From Sphaerisporangium melleum (lineage in GTDB: Bacteria > Actinomycetota > Actinomycetes > Streptosporangiales > Streptosporangiaceae): a stretch of 64,000 nucleotides of DNA. A program made the translations under genes and the position numbers. Of the stretch, positions 16,962 through 25,862 are shown one piece after another. The notes under the pieces are model-generated. The model saw only the letters and a program-made list of their open reading frames with translations. It ran no database searches and was not told the DNA's origin. Within the stretch, counting starts at the first letter, position 1; every line of letters begins with the position of its first letter. Where the stretch lies: contig NZ_BMNT01000017.1 of the NCBI RefSeq assembly GCF_014646695.1, forward strand, positions 87,620 through 151,619, given 5' to 3'.

Positions 16962-17813
16962 ATGTCCTCTACGTCACAGATTTCCAGCTCGCCGACCGCG
17001 CTCTATGGCGGCCAAGCTGGGCGCAGGGTGACCGTCCGCGACATCTCGGCCGCCAAGGAGCGCGGCGAGAAGTGGCCGATGGTCACCGCCTACGATGCGA
17101 TGACCGCCCGTGTTTTCGACGAGGCGGGCATCCCCGTCATGCTGGTCGGCGACTCCGCCGCGATGGTGGTCTACGGCTACGATTCGACGCTTCCCGTCTC
17201 CGTCGACGACCTCATCCCGCTCACGGCGGCCGTGGTCCGCGGCTCCACCCGGGCACTGGTGGTCGCCGACCTGCCGTTCGGCTCCTACCAGTCGTCCACC
17301 GAGCAGGCCCTCACCTCCGCAGCGCGGTTCATGAAGGAGGCCGGTGCCCACGCCGTCAAGCTCGAAGGCGGCCGACGCGTCCTGCCCCAGGTCGAGGCCC
17401 TGGTCTCGGCCGGCATCCCGGTCATGGGCCACCTCGGCCTGACCCCCCAGTCGGTCAACGTCTTCGGCGGATACCGCGTCCAGGGGCGTGGCCAGTCCGG
17501 CGACGAGCTGATGGCCGACGCCAAGGCCCTGGAACACGCCGGCGCCTTCTCCGTCGTGCTCGAATGCGTGCCGGCCGAGTTGGCCGCGCGGGTGACCGCC
17601 GCACTGTCCATCCCCACCATCGGCATCGGAGCCGGACCGTCCTGCGACGCGCAGGTGCTGGTCTGGCAGGACCTCATGGGCCTCACGCCGCACCCGGCGA
17701 AGTTCGTGAAGAAGTACTTCGACCTGGCCGGTGAGATGGACCACGCGGTCCGCGCCTTCGCCGACGAGGTCGTCACCGGAGCGTTCCCCGCCCCCGAGCA
17801 CAGCTACCGCTGA
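16962..17813 (+). CDS. panB: 3-methyl-2-oxobutanoate hydroxymethyltransferase
   Basis: PanB transfers a hydroxymethyl group from methylene-tetrahydrofolate to 2-oxoisovalerate, the first committed step of pantothenate synthesis. The ATG at 16962 follows GGAGGG by seven bases. The 283-residue protein has the (beta/alpha)8 family landmarks [34 protein letters not shown] (metal-ligand Asp), [23 protein letters not shown] and [15 protein letters not shown], so it should be active. It is monocistronic, and panC/panD are not nearby. Confidence 0.95.
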   Translation: MSSTSQISSSPTALYGGQAGRRVTVRDISAAKERGEKWPMVTAYDAMTARVFDEAGIPVMLVGDSAAMVVYGYDSTLPVSVDDLIPLTAAVVRGSTRALVVADLPFGSYQSSTEQALTSAARFMKEAGAHAVKLEGGRRVLPQVEALVSAGIPVMGHLGLTPQSVNVFGGYRVQGRGQSGDELMADAKALEHAGAFSVVLECVPAELAARVTAALSIPTIGIGAGPSCDAQVLVWQDLMGLTPHPAKFVKKYFDLAGEMDHAVRAFADEVVTGAFPAPEHSYR

Positions 17814-17903
17814 CTCCCGGGCACCGCCGGCACCCAGCCGCCCGGACACCCGCCACACCTCCGGCGGCGACGCTGATCCGGCGTGGTGCGGCACGCGACC
17901 GCG

Positions 17904-17936
17904 CCGCCCGTACCCGGCCCCGGCCGGTACGGGCGG
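17904..17936. terminator. hairpin in panB 3' region
   Basis: CCGCCCGTACC (17904-17914) pairs with GGTACGGGCGG (17926-17936) around an 11-nt GC-rich loop. A further near copy of the left arm (CCGCCCGTACCGGCC) follows at about 17965-17979. It may be a terminator for panB, or part of a small repeat family. Confidence 0.4.
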
Positions 17937-18074
17937 ACGCGGCCCCTCGTCACCGCCGCCTCCGCCCGTACCGGCCATGACCCACGTGCCAGAGGCGGCC
18001 CGACCGGCGGAGTCCTCGCTCGGCTTCACGGCCGACGCGGCCGGGACAGGGGCGTGCTGCACGCGCCGCGAGAA

Positions 18075-18112
18075 GCGCCAGGTGCCGGCGATGACGATCG
18101 CCGGCCTGGCGC
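18075..18112. terminator. long hairpin between convergent genes
   Basis: The arms 18075-18092 and 18097-18112 pair over 16 bp with only a GT bulge and a GACG tetraloop. The arm ends are GCGCCAG and CTGGCGC. The position suits a bidirectional terminator for panB and the PLP enzyme gene. Confidence 0.5.
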
Positions 18113-18234
18113 AGCCTCACCTGGCGGGCTGCTCCTCGCTCGCGCGGCCGGTCATGCTCGGGTCGCACCAGGCTCGTCGGCCTTCGACGGAGGATCGGTA
18201 CGCGGGCCCGGCCGGCCCGCGATCCGGGCGGGGG

Positions 18235-19416
18235 TCAATCCCGTTCGAGGGCCTGACGGAAGTCGGCCCACAGGTCCTCGGCATGCTCGATGCCGACGGC
18301 GACCCGGACCGTGCCCTCGCCGATGCCCACCCGCGCCAGTTCCTCCGGTGTGAGCATCCGGTGCGAGGTCGTCGCCGGGTGCAGGACCAGCGTCTCGACG
18401 CCGCCCAGCGAGGGGGCCAGCAGCGCGAGCCGGATGGAGCTCATGAACCGCTCGCCGGCGGCACGGCCGCCGGCCAGGTCGAAGGAGAACACTCCCCCGA
18501 AGTCGGGCAGCAGCTTGCCCGCCAAGTCGTGGGACGGGTGGGAGGGCAGGCCCGGCCAGTGGACGGCGGCGACGGCCGGATGCCCGGCCAGCCGGGTGGC
18601 GAGCAGCCGGGTGTTCTCGCAGTGCCGGGCCATCCGCAGCGGGAGCGTCTGCATGCCGCGCAGGGCCAGCCACGCGGCGAAGGGGTCCAGGGTCGCGCCG
18701 AGCTTGACGGCGTACGACCAGACCTTGGCGTGCAGGTCTGCGTCGGCGAAGACGGCGACCCCGGCGAGTACGTCGCTGTGGCCGCTCAGGTACTTGGTCG
18801 CGGAGTGCACGACGATGTCGGCGCCGTGCTCGATCGGGCGGCAGAGCATGGGCGAGGCGAAGGTGTTGTCCACCACCGACAGCAGCCCGGCGTCGCGGGC
18901 GACGGCGCACATGCCGGGCAGGTCGGCCACCTGGGTCATCGGGTTGGCGATGGTCTCCAGGTACAGCATCCTGGTCTCCGGCCGGACCGCCTCGCGCACC
19001 GCCGCCGGGTCGTCCTGCGGCACGTAGGTCACCGTGACCCCGAACCGGCTCTCCAGGTCGGCGACCGCGGCCGCGGTCCCGCCGTACAGGGCCCGCTGGG
19101 CGATCAGGTGGTCCCCGGGCTTCAGCAGCGCGAACAGGACGGTGTTGATGGAGCCCATCCCGGACCCGGCGGCGACCGCCCCCACGCCGCCCTCCAGGCC
19201 GGCGACCGCCTCCTCGAAGGCCCGTACGGTGGGGTTGCTCAGCCGCCCGTACACGAACGCTCCGTCGGGGCGGCCCATCCCGTCGGCGAAGGCGGCCGCG
19301 TCGTCGAAGGCGAACCCCGATGTCTGGTAGAGCGGCGGCGCGATCGGCGTGCTGCCGTTCAGGGAAGGGCTGGGCAGGTGGACGGCACGCGTTTCCCGGC
19401 GAAACGAAGGAGTCAT
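18235..19416 (-). CDS. Cys/Met metabolism PLP-dependent enzyme (cystathionine gamma-synthase/lyase family)
   Basis: The 393-residue protein has the family pattern TPIAPPLYQTSGFAF, YGRLSNPTVRAFEEAVAGLEGG and GSGMGSINTV for cofactor phosphate binding. It also has the Asp in VVDNTFASP and the Schiff-base lysine in HSATKYLSGHSDVLAG. All PLP contacts are present. Cystathionine gamma-synthase, gamma-lyase and methionine gamma-lyase cannot be separated from the sequence alone, so the family name is kept. It lies 63 bp downstream of npdG on the same strand. An imperfect palindrome containing TGACGTCA overlaps its upstream region. Confidence 0.85.
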   Translation of the reverse strand: MTPSFRRETRAVHLPSPSLNGSTPIAPPLYQTSGFAFDDAAAFADGMGRPDGAFVYGRLSNPTVRAFEEAVAGLEGGVGAVAAGSGMGSINTVLFALLKPGDHLIAQRALYGGTAAAVADLESRFGVTVTYVPQDDPAAVREAVRPETRMLYLETIANPMTQVADLPGMCAVARDAGLLSVVDNTFASPMLCRPIEHGADIVVHSATKYLSGHSDVLAGVAVFADADLHAKVWSYAVKLGATLDPFAAWLALRGMQTLPLRMARHCENTRLLATRLAGHPAVAAVHWPGLPSHPSHDLAGKLLPDFGGVFSFDLAGGRAAGERFMSSIRLALLAPSLGGVETLVLHPATTSHRMLTPEELARVGIGEGTVRVAVGIEHAEDLWADFRQALERD

Positions 19417-19479
19417 AGACCTAAGAATGACGTCAAACAGGACGTATTGTCAGATCCGTCCCGGTAGACGGCCGTCGGT

Positions 19480-20154
19480 TCAGACGTCGGTGACGCGCAG
19501 GCCCGCGTGCGCCTTGTAGCGGCGGTTGATCGAGATGAGGTTGGCGGTGAACGCCTCGACCTGGCCGGCGTTGCGCAACCGGCCGCCGTACACGCCGCGC
19601 GCGCCGGGGATGCGCGAGGCGAGCTCCTGCACGGTGTCCGTCGCCTCACGGTCGTCGCCGAGCACGAGCACGTCCAGATCGATCTCGCGCACGCCGGGAT
19701 CGAGCAGGAGCACGGCCGACACGTGGTGGAAGGCCGCCACGACACGGCTTCCGGTGAGCACCGCCGCCGCCTGCTGGGCGGCACTGCCCTCCTCGACGTC
19801 CAGCGCGTAGGCGCCCTGCTTGTCGAACCCGAGCGGGTTCACACAGTCGACGACGATCTTGCCGTCCAGCTCCGCGCGCAGCGACTCCAGCAGCGCCCGG
19901 TGCCCGTCCCAGGGGACCGCCACGATCACCACGTCGGCCTCGGCCGCGACGGTGGCGTTGCCGGCGCCCCGCACGGGCAGGCCCGGGCCGAGCGCCTCGG
20001 CGGCCTCCTGCGCCCGGGCGGCACTTCGCGATCCGATCAGGACGGTGTGCCCCGCCAGCGCGAACCTGAGCGCGAGCCCCTTCCCCTGGTCTCCCGTGCC
20101 GCCGAGGATGCCGATCGACAGCCCGGTCACGTCCACAGCCGCGTCGCTCATCAT
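19480..20154 (-). CDS. npdG: F420-dependent NADP reductase
   Basis: This enzyme transfers hydride between NADPH and coenzyme F420, supplying reduced F420 to actinomycete oxidoreductases. The ATG at 20154 follows AAGGAG by nine bases. The 224-residue protein starts with a Rossmann motif (IGILGGTGDQGKGLA) and an NADP-type SRSAARAQ loop. DVVIVAVPWDGH, VDCVNPLGF and AAFHHVSAVLL follow, as expected for Fno/NpdG. Longer upstream frames are antisense to the next gene and were not used. Its presence implies that the host makes F420. Confidence 0.9.
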   Translation of the reverse strand: MMSDAAVDVTGLSIGILGGTGDQGKGLALRFALAGHTVLIGSRSAARAQEAAEALGPGLPVRGAGNATVAAEADVVIVAVPWDGHRALLESLRAELDGKIVVDCVNPLGFDKQGAYALDVEEGSAAQQAAAVLTGSRVVAAFHHVSAVLLLDPGVREIDLDVLVLGDDREATDTVQELASRIPGARGVYGGRLRNAGQVEAFTANLISINRRYKAHAGLRVTDV

Positions 20155-20238
20155 GTGGCCGATCTCCTTGTCCCGCTCCGACCATCCGATCATGTCAGCT
20201 TTTCCAATCCGGGACGGCGGCGGGGGCGATGATGCACC

Positions 20239-20832
20239 ATGGTCACCATGGACGCTGCGTCGGTGGCCTTCCTGCGCGAGGCGCTCTCCACGACCCGCTG
20301 GGTGGAGCGCACCCGTGAGTTCGGCGCCCGCCTGCGCACCACCCGTTCTCCGGGCGGGCTGCTGGTCGTGGGCACCCCGGAGGTGGAGCCGTGGCACCTC
20401 GCCGCCCACCTCGACGACGAGGCCCGCCTGTCCGGGCTCGGCCAACTCGCCCCCACCCTGGTGCGCTGGTCACCACCGCCCGGTGCTCCCGCGCACCTCG
20501 CCGTCGGCATCGACCGCATCCAGGCCGCGAGACGGGGCGAGACCCTGTTCGTCGTCGCCGAGGACAAGGCGCCCGCCCCCCTGCTCGATCGGGTCGACGA
20601 CGCCCGGCGCACCGGGGCGACGATCCTCGCCCTGGACGGCGGAGATCCCGACCTCGAAGGGCTGGCCCACGACGCGCTGGCGGTGCCGCCGGACGAGCGC
20701 CTGTTCACCTTCGACGCCGCGCAGCACCTGGTCAGCATGGCCGCGGGTGAGAGTCCCCGCTCGGGGGGCCGGCTGATCGACCGGCTGGCCCGCCTCGCCG
20801 AGCGCATCACCGGTCCCCGCGTCCCCGACTGA
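20239..20832 (+). CDS. conserved actinomycete protein of unknown function
   Basis: The 197-residue soluble protein is divergent from npdG (84-bp spacer). ATG 20239 and ATG 20248 are both possible starts. The middle part (LLVVGTPEVEPWHLAAHLDDEARL) and the C-terminal part (LFVVAEDKAPAPLLDRVDDARRTGATILALDGGDPDLEGLAHDALAVP) have the alternation of a Rossmann-like fold, loosely like a SIS domain. No catalytic residues can be named and the function is unknown. A hairpin at its stop suggests a single-gene transcript. Confidence 0.65.
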   Translation: MVTMDAASVAFLREALSTTRWVERTREFGARLRTTRSPGGLLVVGTPEVEPWHLAAHLDDEARLSGLGQLAPTLVRWSPPPGAPAHLAVGIDRIQAARRGETLFVVAEDKAPAPLLDRVDDARRTGATILALDGGDPDLEGLAHDALAVPPDERLFTFDAAQHLVSMAAGESPRSGGRLIDRLARLAERITGPRVPD

Positions 20833-20852
20833 GCCCCGCTCTTCGGCGGGGC
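20833..20852 (+). terminator. hairpin immediately after the stop at 20832
   Basis: GCCCCGC (20833-20839) pairs with GCGGGGC (20846-20852) around TCTTCG, directly abutting the TGA. The stem is short but very stable. Confidence 0.6.
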
Positions 20853-20944
20853 GGTGCGTACCGGCGCGGTTTCGGCCCGCGCCACGCGATGGTGGCCGGT
20901 GGGGATGAGGAGAGGAGCAGGGAAGCAGGCGCGTCGATCGCGCG

Positions 20945-21205
20945 CTAGAGCTGGCGCTTCCAGGACCTCGCGACCACGAGGCGATAGACGGCCAGGATGC
21001 CGATGCCACACCAGACGAGGTTCAGCAGCGCCGACGGCCAGGCGAAATGAAAGGCAGAGTTGATCATCAGGGCGGTCGCGCCGCCGAGGTTGAGCAGTTG
21101 GTAGGCGAGACCGTCCCCGGGCATCTTGCGCATGGACAGCATGGCGTAGGCGTAGAGCAGCACGCCCGCGCCGATCATGCCGAGGATGTCGACCAGGAGG
21201 GGCAC
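20945..21205 (-). CDS. small integral membrane protein (CBU_0592-like)
   Basis: The 86-residue protein has three hydrophobic helices: about residues 3-22, 36-55 and 58-78. The GMIGAGVLLYAYAM and LLNLGGATALMINSAFHFAWPSALLNLVW segments match the CBU_0592 membrane-protein family of unknown function, in which an aligned helix pair carries the NLxGA pattern. The C-terminus is basic and probably cytosolic. It is a single-gene unit. Confidence 0.75.
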   Translation of the reverse strand: MPLLVDILGMIGAGVLLYAYAMLSMRKMPGDGLAYQLLNLGGATALMINSAFHFAWPSALLNLVWCGIGILAVYRLVVARSWKRQL

Positions 21206-21842
21206 GCGCTCAGTCTCCGGTGCGCATGGAGCGCCGCCGGCGAGCGCGAAGGACCAGGTGTTGGGCGGATATAGCGTGACATTTCGGCCTCAGCAAGGCA
21301 CGGCGCACGTGGCCTCCCCAATAGGTGTCAGTGCCTGCGGCCACCGGCTCTCCATGCGCGTCCACCGGGACGTACCACACCGTCCCGGCCGGGGGCGGCG
21401 TCACCATCTCCCCAGCTCACAGCGCTCGGCGGCCACTGACGGATACGGTACGCCCCATCCGTCGCGCCATCGCGCCGGACCCCTGCCCGAGATGCCACCC
21501 GGTTGGGCAGGCATCAGCAGCGAGCGGAACGACGTCCTATTCAGGGGTACATTTACCGCCCGAAAACCCCCTGCACCCCATCGATCCCGGCGATTACCGC
21601 CAACCTCGCATACCTTGCGGGTGCGGAACCGGGCCGGCCGGTCGCGCAGGGCCGCCTCCAGCCTGCCGAGCACCGCGCGCGCCTCGCCGTGCCGGGGTGA
21701 CCGGAGCCGTGCGAGCCGCGGCGCGGCCACCCGGAGGCCCGAGTCAGGGGACGCGAGGGCGGGATGCCGCAGGTGTCAGCGAAGGCCTGACACAGCGACT
21801 CGGCCGTGCCGATGCCGAAGCCGCCACGGGAGGCACCGGCGG
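21206..21842. other. 637-bp region with no supported gene
   Basis: Codon-position bias is weak in all frames here. Two minus-strand frames (21210-21407 and 21401-21730) lack a ribosome site at sensible spacing, and their products are not recognised. A fragment reading V-P-V-D-A-H-G-E-P-V-A near 21350-21380 may be a relic of a degraded gene. I see no RNA gene. Confidence 0.35.
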
Positions 21843-22025
21843 TCAGTCACCGTCCCAGTCCTTGTCGGACTCCTGCCACTGCTTGTTGCGGGCGGCGGCC
21901 GTCTGCAGGGCCGCGGCGGCCTCCTCCCGGGTGGCATAGGGCCCCATGCGGTCCTTGTTCGGACACCCCTCGTCCGGCTCGACCGCCAGATGCTTCAGGC
22001 AGAACCACCACTGGCCGGCGCTCAT
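21843..22025 (-). CDS. small conserved cytosolic protein, 60 residues
   Basis: The ATG at 22025 follows an excellent AGGAGGGG site. The 60-residue product begins M-S-A-G-Q-W-W-F-C-L-K-H and continues with CPNKDRMGPYATREEAAAALQ. This is a pattern widely conserved in actinomycetes: a Trp pair, Cys-x2-Lys-His, a second Cys, then a helical tail ending in acidic residues. The paired Cys/His could bind a metal, but no function is known. It is divergent from map. Confidence 0.75.
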   Translation of the reverse strand: MSAGQWWFCLKHLAVEPDEGCPNKDRMGPYATREEAAAALQTAAARNKQWQESDKDWDGD

Positions 22026-22126
22026 GTCCCCTCCTTGTACGGTGAACCACCAGAATGCCGCGGAACGTGCGGGGCACTCACTGTGCGGCAGATCCTGCCC
22101 GCTCGCGGCGGAACTAGACTTGCCGC

Positions 22127-22975
22127 ATGACGACACTGCTCCGGCCCGGACGGCTCTCGCCCACCCGCAAGGTCCCCGCCCACATCGAGCGCCCGGAGTA
22201 TGTCGGCCGCAAGGAGCCCCGCCGGGGCGAGTCCGACGTGCAGACCGCTGAGACGATCGAGCGCATGCGGGTCGCGGGGCGCATCGCCGCCCAGGCGCTG
22301 GAGGAGGTCGGCAGGCACGTCGCGCCCGGGGTCACCACCGACGAGCTCGACCGCATCGGGCACGAGTTCCTCTGCGACCACGACGCCTACCCCTCCACGC
22401 TCGGCTACCGGGGCTATCCCAAGTCGCTGTGCACCTCGATCAACGAGGTCATCTGCCACGGCATCCCCGACGACACCGTGCTGCGGGACGGCGACATCGT
22501 CAACGTCGACATCACCGCCTACATCGGCGGAGTGCACGGCGACACCGACGCGACCTTCCTGGTCGGCGAGGTGGACGAAGAGTCGCGCCTGCTGGTCGAA
22601 CGCACCCATGAGGCGACGATGCGCGCGATCAAGGCGGTGGTGCCGGGGCGTCAGCTCAACATCGTGGGACGGGTCATCTCGGCGTACGCCAAGCGCTTCG
22701 GCTACGGCGTGGTGCGCGACTTCACCGGGCACGGCATCTCCACCTCCTTCCACTCCGGCCTGATCGTCCCGCACTACGACGACCCGTCGCTGACGGTCAC
22801 GCTGGTGCCCGGCATGACCTTCACGATCGAGCCCATGCTCACGCTCGGCACCATCGAGTACGACCTGTGGCCGGACGGGTGGACCGCCGTGACCAAGGAC
22901 CGCAAGCGCACGGCGCAGTTCGAGCACACCATCGTCGTCACCGAGACCGGCAGCGAGATCCTCACCCTCCCCTGA
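22127..22975 (+). CDS. map: methionine aminopeptidase, type I
   Basis: It removes N-terminal methionine from nascent proteins. The 282-residue protein carries the five dinuclear metal ligands: Asp in [10 protein letters not shown], Asp in GDTDATF, His in FTGHGIS, Glu in FTIEPML and Glu in QFEHT. The N-terminal 40 residues are a basic extension of the actinomycete type I class. The ATG has no ribosome site, but TAGACT ends six bases upstream of it, so a leaderless transcript is likely. Confidence 0.95.
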   Translation: MTTLLRPGRLSPTRKVPAHIERPEYVGRKEPRRGESDVQTAETIERMRVAGRIAAQALEEVGRHVAPGVTTDELDRIGHEFLCDHDAYPSTLGYRGYPKSLCTSINEVICHGIPDDTVLRDGDIVNVDITAYIGGVHGDTDATFLVGEVDEESRLLVERTHEATMRAIKAVVPGRQLNIVGRVISAYAKRFGYGVVRDFTGHGISTSFHSGLIVPHYDDPSLTVTLVPGMTFTIEPMLTLGTIEYDLWPDGWTAVTKDRKRTAQFEHTIVVTETGSEILTLP

Positions 22976-22988
22976 CCCGCTTGCCCGG

Positions 22989-24932
22989 TCATAGGTACAG
23001 CAGCCACCACGCGAGCAGGGTGACGGCGGCGATCACCGGGACGGCGGTCCACCGGCGCGGGCGGCGGCCGCGGAGCAGCGCCGCCAGGCTCAGCGCGGCC
23101 GACAGCGCCGCGACGGTGCCGTACCACAGGACGGCCGAGGGGACGCCGATGCCGAGCGCGGTCTCGTTGGACGCCGCGGCGCGGTAGAGACCGACGGCCG
23201 TCAGCAGGACGAACGTGACCCCCGTGAACCCGGCGACCGTGGTGAGGGCCACCACCGAGGCGACCCTGCCGGTCGCGCTCTGCCGGACCAGCGCCCGCAT
23301 CCCCGCCACGAGCTGGACGATCGACGTGACCAGGAACAGGGCGAACGGGATGAGCAGCCACCAGGCGCCCGTGCTCGCGCGGTAGGCGACCGGGGTGACG
23401 TGGAAGTCCCCCGGGCCGAAGATCTCGTACGGCGCCCGGCGGGGATCACACGGCGCCGCCGCCCGGGGATCGGCCACGAACGCCGAGATGGTCTGGCGCC
23501 CGCACCGGCTCGACAGGAACACGGCGTGCCCGACCCCGGCGAACTCGGCGAACCTCGCGCCCGGCAGCGCCCGCGCCGCGGCCCTGGCCTTCGCGGCGGG
23601 CGTCGCGGGATCGAACTGCCCGCCCACCACCAGCACCGGCGCGCTGACGACCCGCCGAGGCGCCGTCTGGGCGGGGCCGTGGGTGAGGAGGGCGGACGGG
23701 GAGGCGGGCAGCCCGAAGGCGTCACAGACCGCCTTGTCGCCCTCGACCGTGAACAGGCGAGGGCGCCCCTGGTCCGCGAAGGCGTTGAAAGGCGCCTCGT
23801 CCTGGCACAGCACCGCGTAGAACAGCCCGAACTCGTGGGACACCAGCCCACCGCCGGCCTGGTCGGCCAGCACCTGCAACGGACGCTCGTCCCCGTCGGC
23901 CAGCGCGTCCACGAGCGCGGGCACGACCGGCAGGACGTCCACCTCGTGCATCGCCTCCTTCAGGATCGCGGCCACGTCGTCCCCGGTCAGCCGGACGGTG
24001 ATCGAACGGCCGGTGAGGGGGTCGACGGTGCGCACCCGCGCCGGCCGCTCGTCGAGGCGCCGGACCATCGTCGCGAAGCGCTCGGGCAGGCCCGGCCATC
24101 GGCGGCCGAGCGAGGCGATGGAGGCCGCCAGATCGGCGGCGGCCTCGTCGTACCAGCGGGTCAGTGGGGGGAGGAAGGAATCGAGGACGACCGACCGGGT
24201 GCCCTCGGGGTCGGCCTCGGCGGCGGCCAGCATCGACCTGGTGGAATAGCTGACCCCGAACAGGTTCCACCGGTCGTATCCCAGCGCGTGCCGCAGGTCG
24301 ACGACGTCGGCGGCGATCTCGGAGGTCACGTAGCCGCGCAGGTCGACCCCCTGCCCGGTGAGCCGGTCGCGGCACGCCGTGGCGCCGGAGGCCATGCGCT
24401 CGCGTTCGGCCGGGTCTGCGGGCCCGCCGGGCATGCTCAGGGTGTCGAGGAGGGCTCGGGCGATCTCGGGGCAGTCGAGCCGCGGCCGTGACCACCGGCT
24501 GCCGCGCTGTTCGAGCACGACGATGTCGCGGTCACGGCCGAAGGGCATGTCGGCGAGGTAGCCGGTGAGCTGGATGGAGGCCGAGGCCGGGCCGCCGCTG
24601 GTGTAGACGACGGGATCGGGCTTGCGGTCGGCCGCCGTGGAGCGGTGCAGGGTGTAACCGACGCGGATCTCCCGGCCGCCCTGCACGTCCCTGCGCTCGG
24701 GCACCACCAGGAAGCCGCACTGCGTGCCCGCCGGCACCGGCACCTGGCAGGCCCCTGCCTCCACCCGGGGCGCCCGCGCGGCGGCGACGGCGGTGCGGGG
24801 GTGGTCGGTGGCCGCCGCGGACGGCGGGGCGAGGGCCGCCAGGAGGAGAGGGGGAGTCAGGGCGAACAGGACGACCCCCAGTGCCGGCCATCGCCGGGTC
24901 AGGCATGCGAAACCGCGCAACGGCCGGTACAT
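22989..24932 (-). CDS. membrane-anchored alpha/beta hydrolase, tripeptidyl aminopeptidase-like
   Basis: The ATG at 24932 follows GGAGG at six bases. The 647-residue protein has a signal or anchor helix (about residues 15-40). Its alpha/beta-hydrolase domain of the TAP family carries VVYTSGGPASAS, the RDIVVLEQRG strand, nucleophile Ser in GVSYSTRS, Asp in GGQFDPATPA and His in GVGHAVF. The triad is complete. Unlike classical secreted TAPs, it continues into about four C-terminal membrane helices. The catalytic domain should therefore lie outside the membrane, tethered at both ends. The peptidase substrate is unknown. It is convergent with map (13-bp gap). Confidence 0.85.
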   Translation of the reverse strand: MYRPLRGFACLTRRWPALGVVLFALTPPLLLAALAPPSAAATDHPRTAVAAARAPRVEAGACQVPVPAGTQCGFLVVPERRDVQGGREIRVGYTLHRSTAADRKPDPVVYTSGGPASASIQLTGYLADMPFGRDRDIVVLEQRGSRWSRPRLDCPEIARALLDTLSMPGGPADPAERERMASGATACRDRLTGQGVDLRGYVTSEIAADVVDLRHALGYDRWNLFGVSYSTRSMLAAAEADPEGTRSVVLDSFLPPLTRWYDEAAADLAASIASLGRRWPGLPERFATMVRRLDERPARVRTVDPLTGRSITVRLTGDDVAAILKEAMHEVDVLPVVPALVDALADGDERPLQVLADQAGGGLVSHEFGLFYAVLCQDEAPFNAFADQGRPRLFTVEGDKAVCDAFGLPASPSALLTHGPAQTAPRRVVSAPVLVVGGQFDPATPAAKARAAARALPGARFAEFAGVGHAVFLSSRCGRQTISAFVADPRAAAPCDPRRAPYEIFGPGDFHVTPVAYRASTGAWWLLIPFALFLVTSIVQLVAGMRALVRQSATGRVASVVALTTVAGFTGVTFVLLTAVGLYRAAASNETALGIGVPSAVLWYGTVAALSAALSLAALLRGRRPRRWTAVPVIAAVTLLAWWLLYL

Positions 24933-25146
24933 CCATCTCCTCCAGCCCGGGACCACTCGGTGACGTGCCCCGAGACTAACGGCCTGATCTTCGCCGTGAG
25001 CAGGCCGACCTCTGCCCTGTGGACAACGTCTCTAACAGGGCCCCGGCCTGTGGCCCTCCACGGTTCGGCGGCCGGGCCACCCCCCTGCCGGGGCCGGTGG
25101 CCGTCCTCATGCCGCGAGATGCCCGATCTTGAATAGCGTGTCGGAC

Positions 25147-25764
25147 ATGGACACCACCGTTGACGGAGTCGCCGGATGGGCGATCGGAATGATGGAACGG
25201 CTCGGGGCTCCGGGCGCCGGACTGGCCATCGCCCTGGAGAACCTCTTCCCCCCGTTGCCGAGTGAGGTGATCCTGCCGCTCGCCGGGTTCACCGCGAGCA
25301 AGGGGGACATGAGCCTGCTGGAGGCACTGCTGTGGACCACGCTCGGGTCGGTGGTCGGCGCGCTCGCGCTCTACGGCGTCGGAGCGGCGCTGGGCAGGGA
25401 GCGCACGGTGGCGATCGCCGCCCGCCTGCCTCTGGTCAAGGTCGAGGACATCGAGAAGGCCGAGGCGTGGTTCGCCAGGCACGGCGCCAAGACGGTGTTC
25501 TTCGGCAGGATGATCCCGATCTTCCGCAGCCTGATCTCCGTGCCCGCCGGAGTCGAGCGCATGCCGCTCACCACGTTCGTCACCTTCACCTCGCTCGGCA
25601 GCCTCATCTGGAACTCGGTCTTCGTGCTCGCGGGGTACCAACTGGGCGAGAAGTGGTCGCTGGTGGAGCGCTACGCCGGGGTGATGTCGAAGTTCGTGAT
25701 CGTGGTCGTCGTCCTGGCTCTGGTGGCCTTCGCGGTCAAGCGGCTGGCGGAGAGCCGCCGGTGA
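25147..25764 (+). CDS. DedA-family membrane protein
   Basis: The 205-residue form from ATG 25147 is preferred; TTG 25129 and GTG 25138 are in frame. DedA landmarks are present: a re-entrant helix LENLFPPLPSEVILPLAG, the FFGRMIPIFRSLISVPAG motif with its conserved Arg residues, and the paired C-terminal helices. DedA proteins act in the membrane, and some members flip phospholipids such as undecaprenyl phosphate. Which lipid is moved here cannot be read. It is 98 bp upstream of the TPP-enzyme gene on the same strand and may be co-transcribed. Confidence 0.9.
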   Translation: MDTTVDGVAGWAIGMMERLGAPGAGLAIALENLFPPLPSEVILPLAGFTASKGDMSLLEALLWTTLGSVVGALALYGVGAALGRERTVAIAARLPLVKVEDIEKAEAWFARHGAKTVFFGRMIPIFRSLISVPAGVERMPLTTFVTFTSLGSLIWNSVFVLAGYQLGEKWSLVERYAGVMSKFVIVVVVLALVAFAVKRLAESRR

Positions 25765-25862
25765 GGAAAGGGCGCCGGGCCGGGCGTCGATCTTCTACGC
25801 TCAGCTCTCGACGAAGATTCATCAGGTAAATCCTCTATGCCAGATATGTCAGGAGATGCTGC

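Larger units (their letters stand above)
17814..18234. other. convergent intergenic region panB / Cys-Met PLP enzyme
   Basis: This 421-bp gap between two convergent genes holds two strong hairpins (17904-17936 and 18075-18112). Frames crossing it have no ribosome site and no recognisable product. Confidence 0.4.

Noticed and set aside
21210-21407. 65-codon minus-strand frame in the 637-bp gap
   Set aside because: The ribosome site abuts the start codon and the product is not recognised; it may be a relic.
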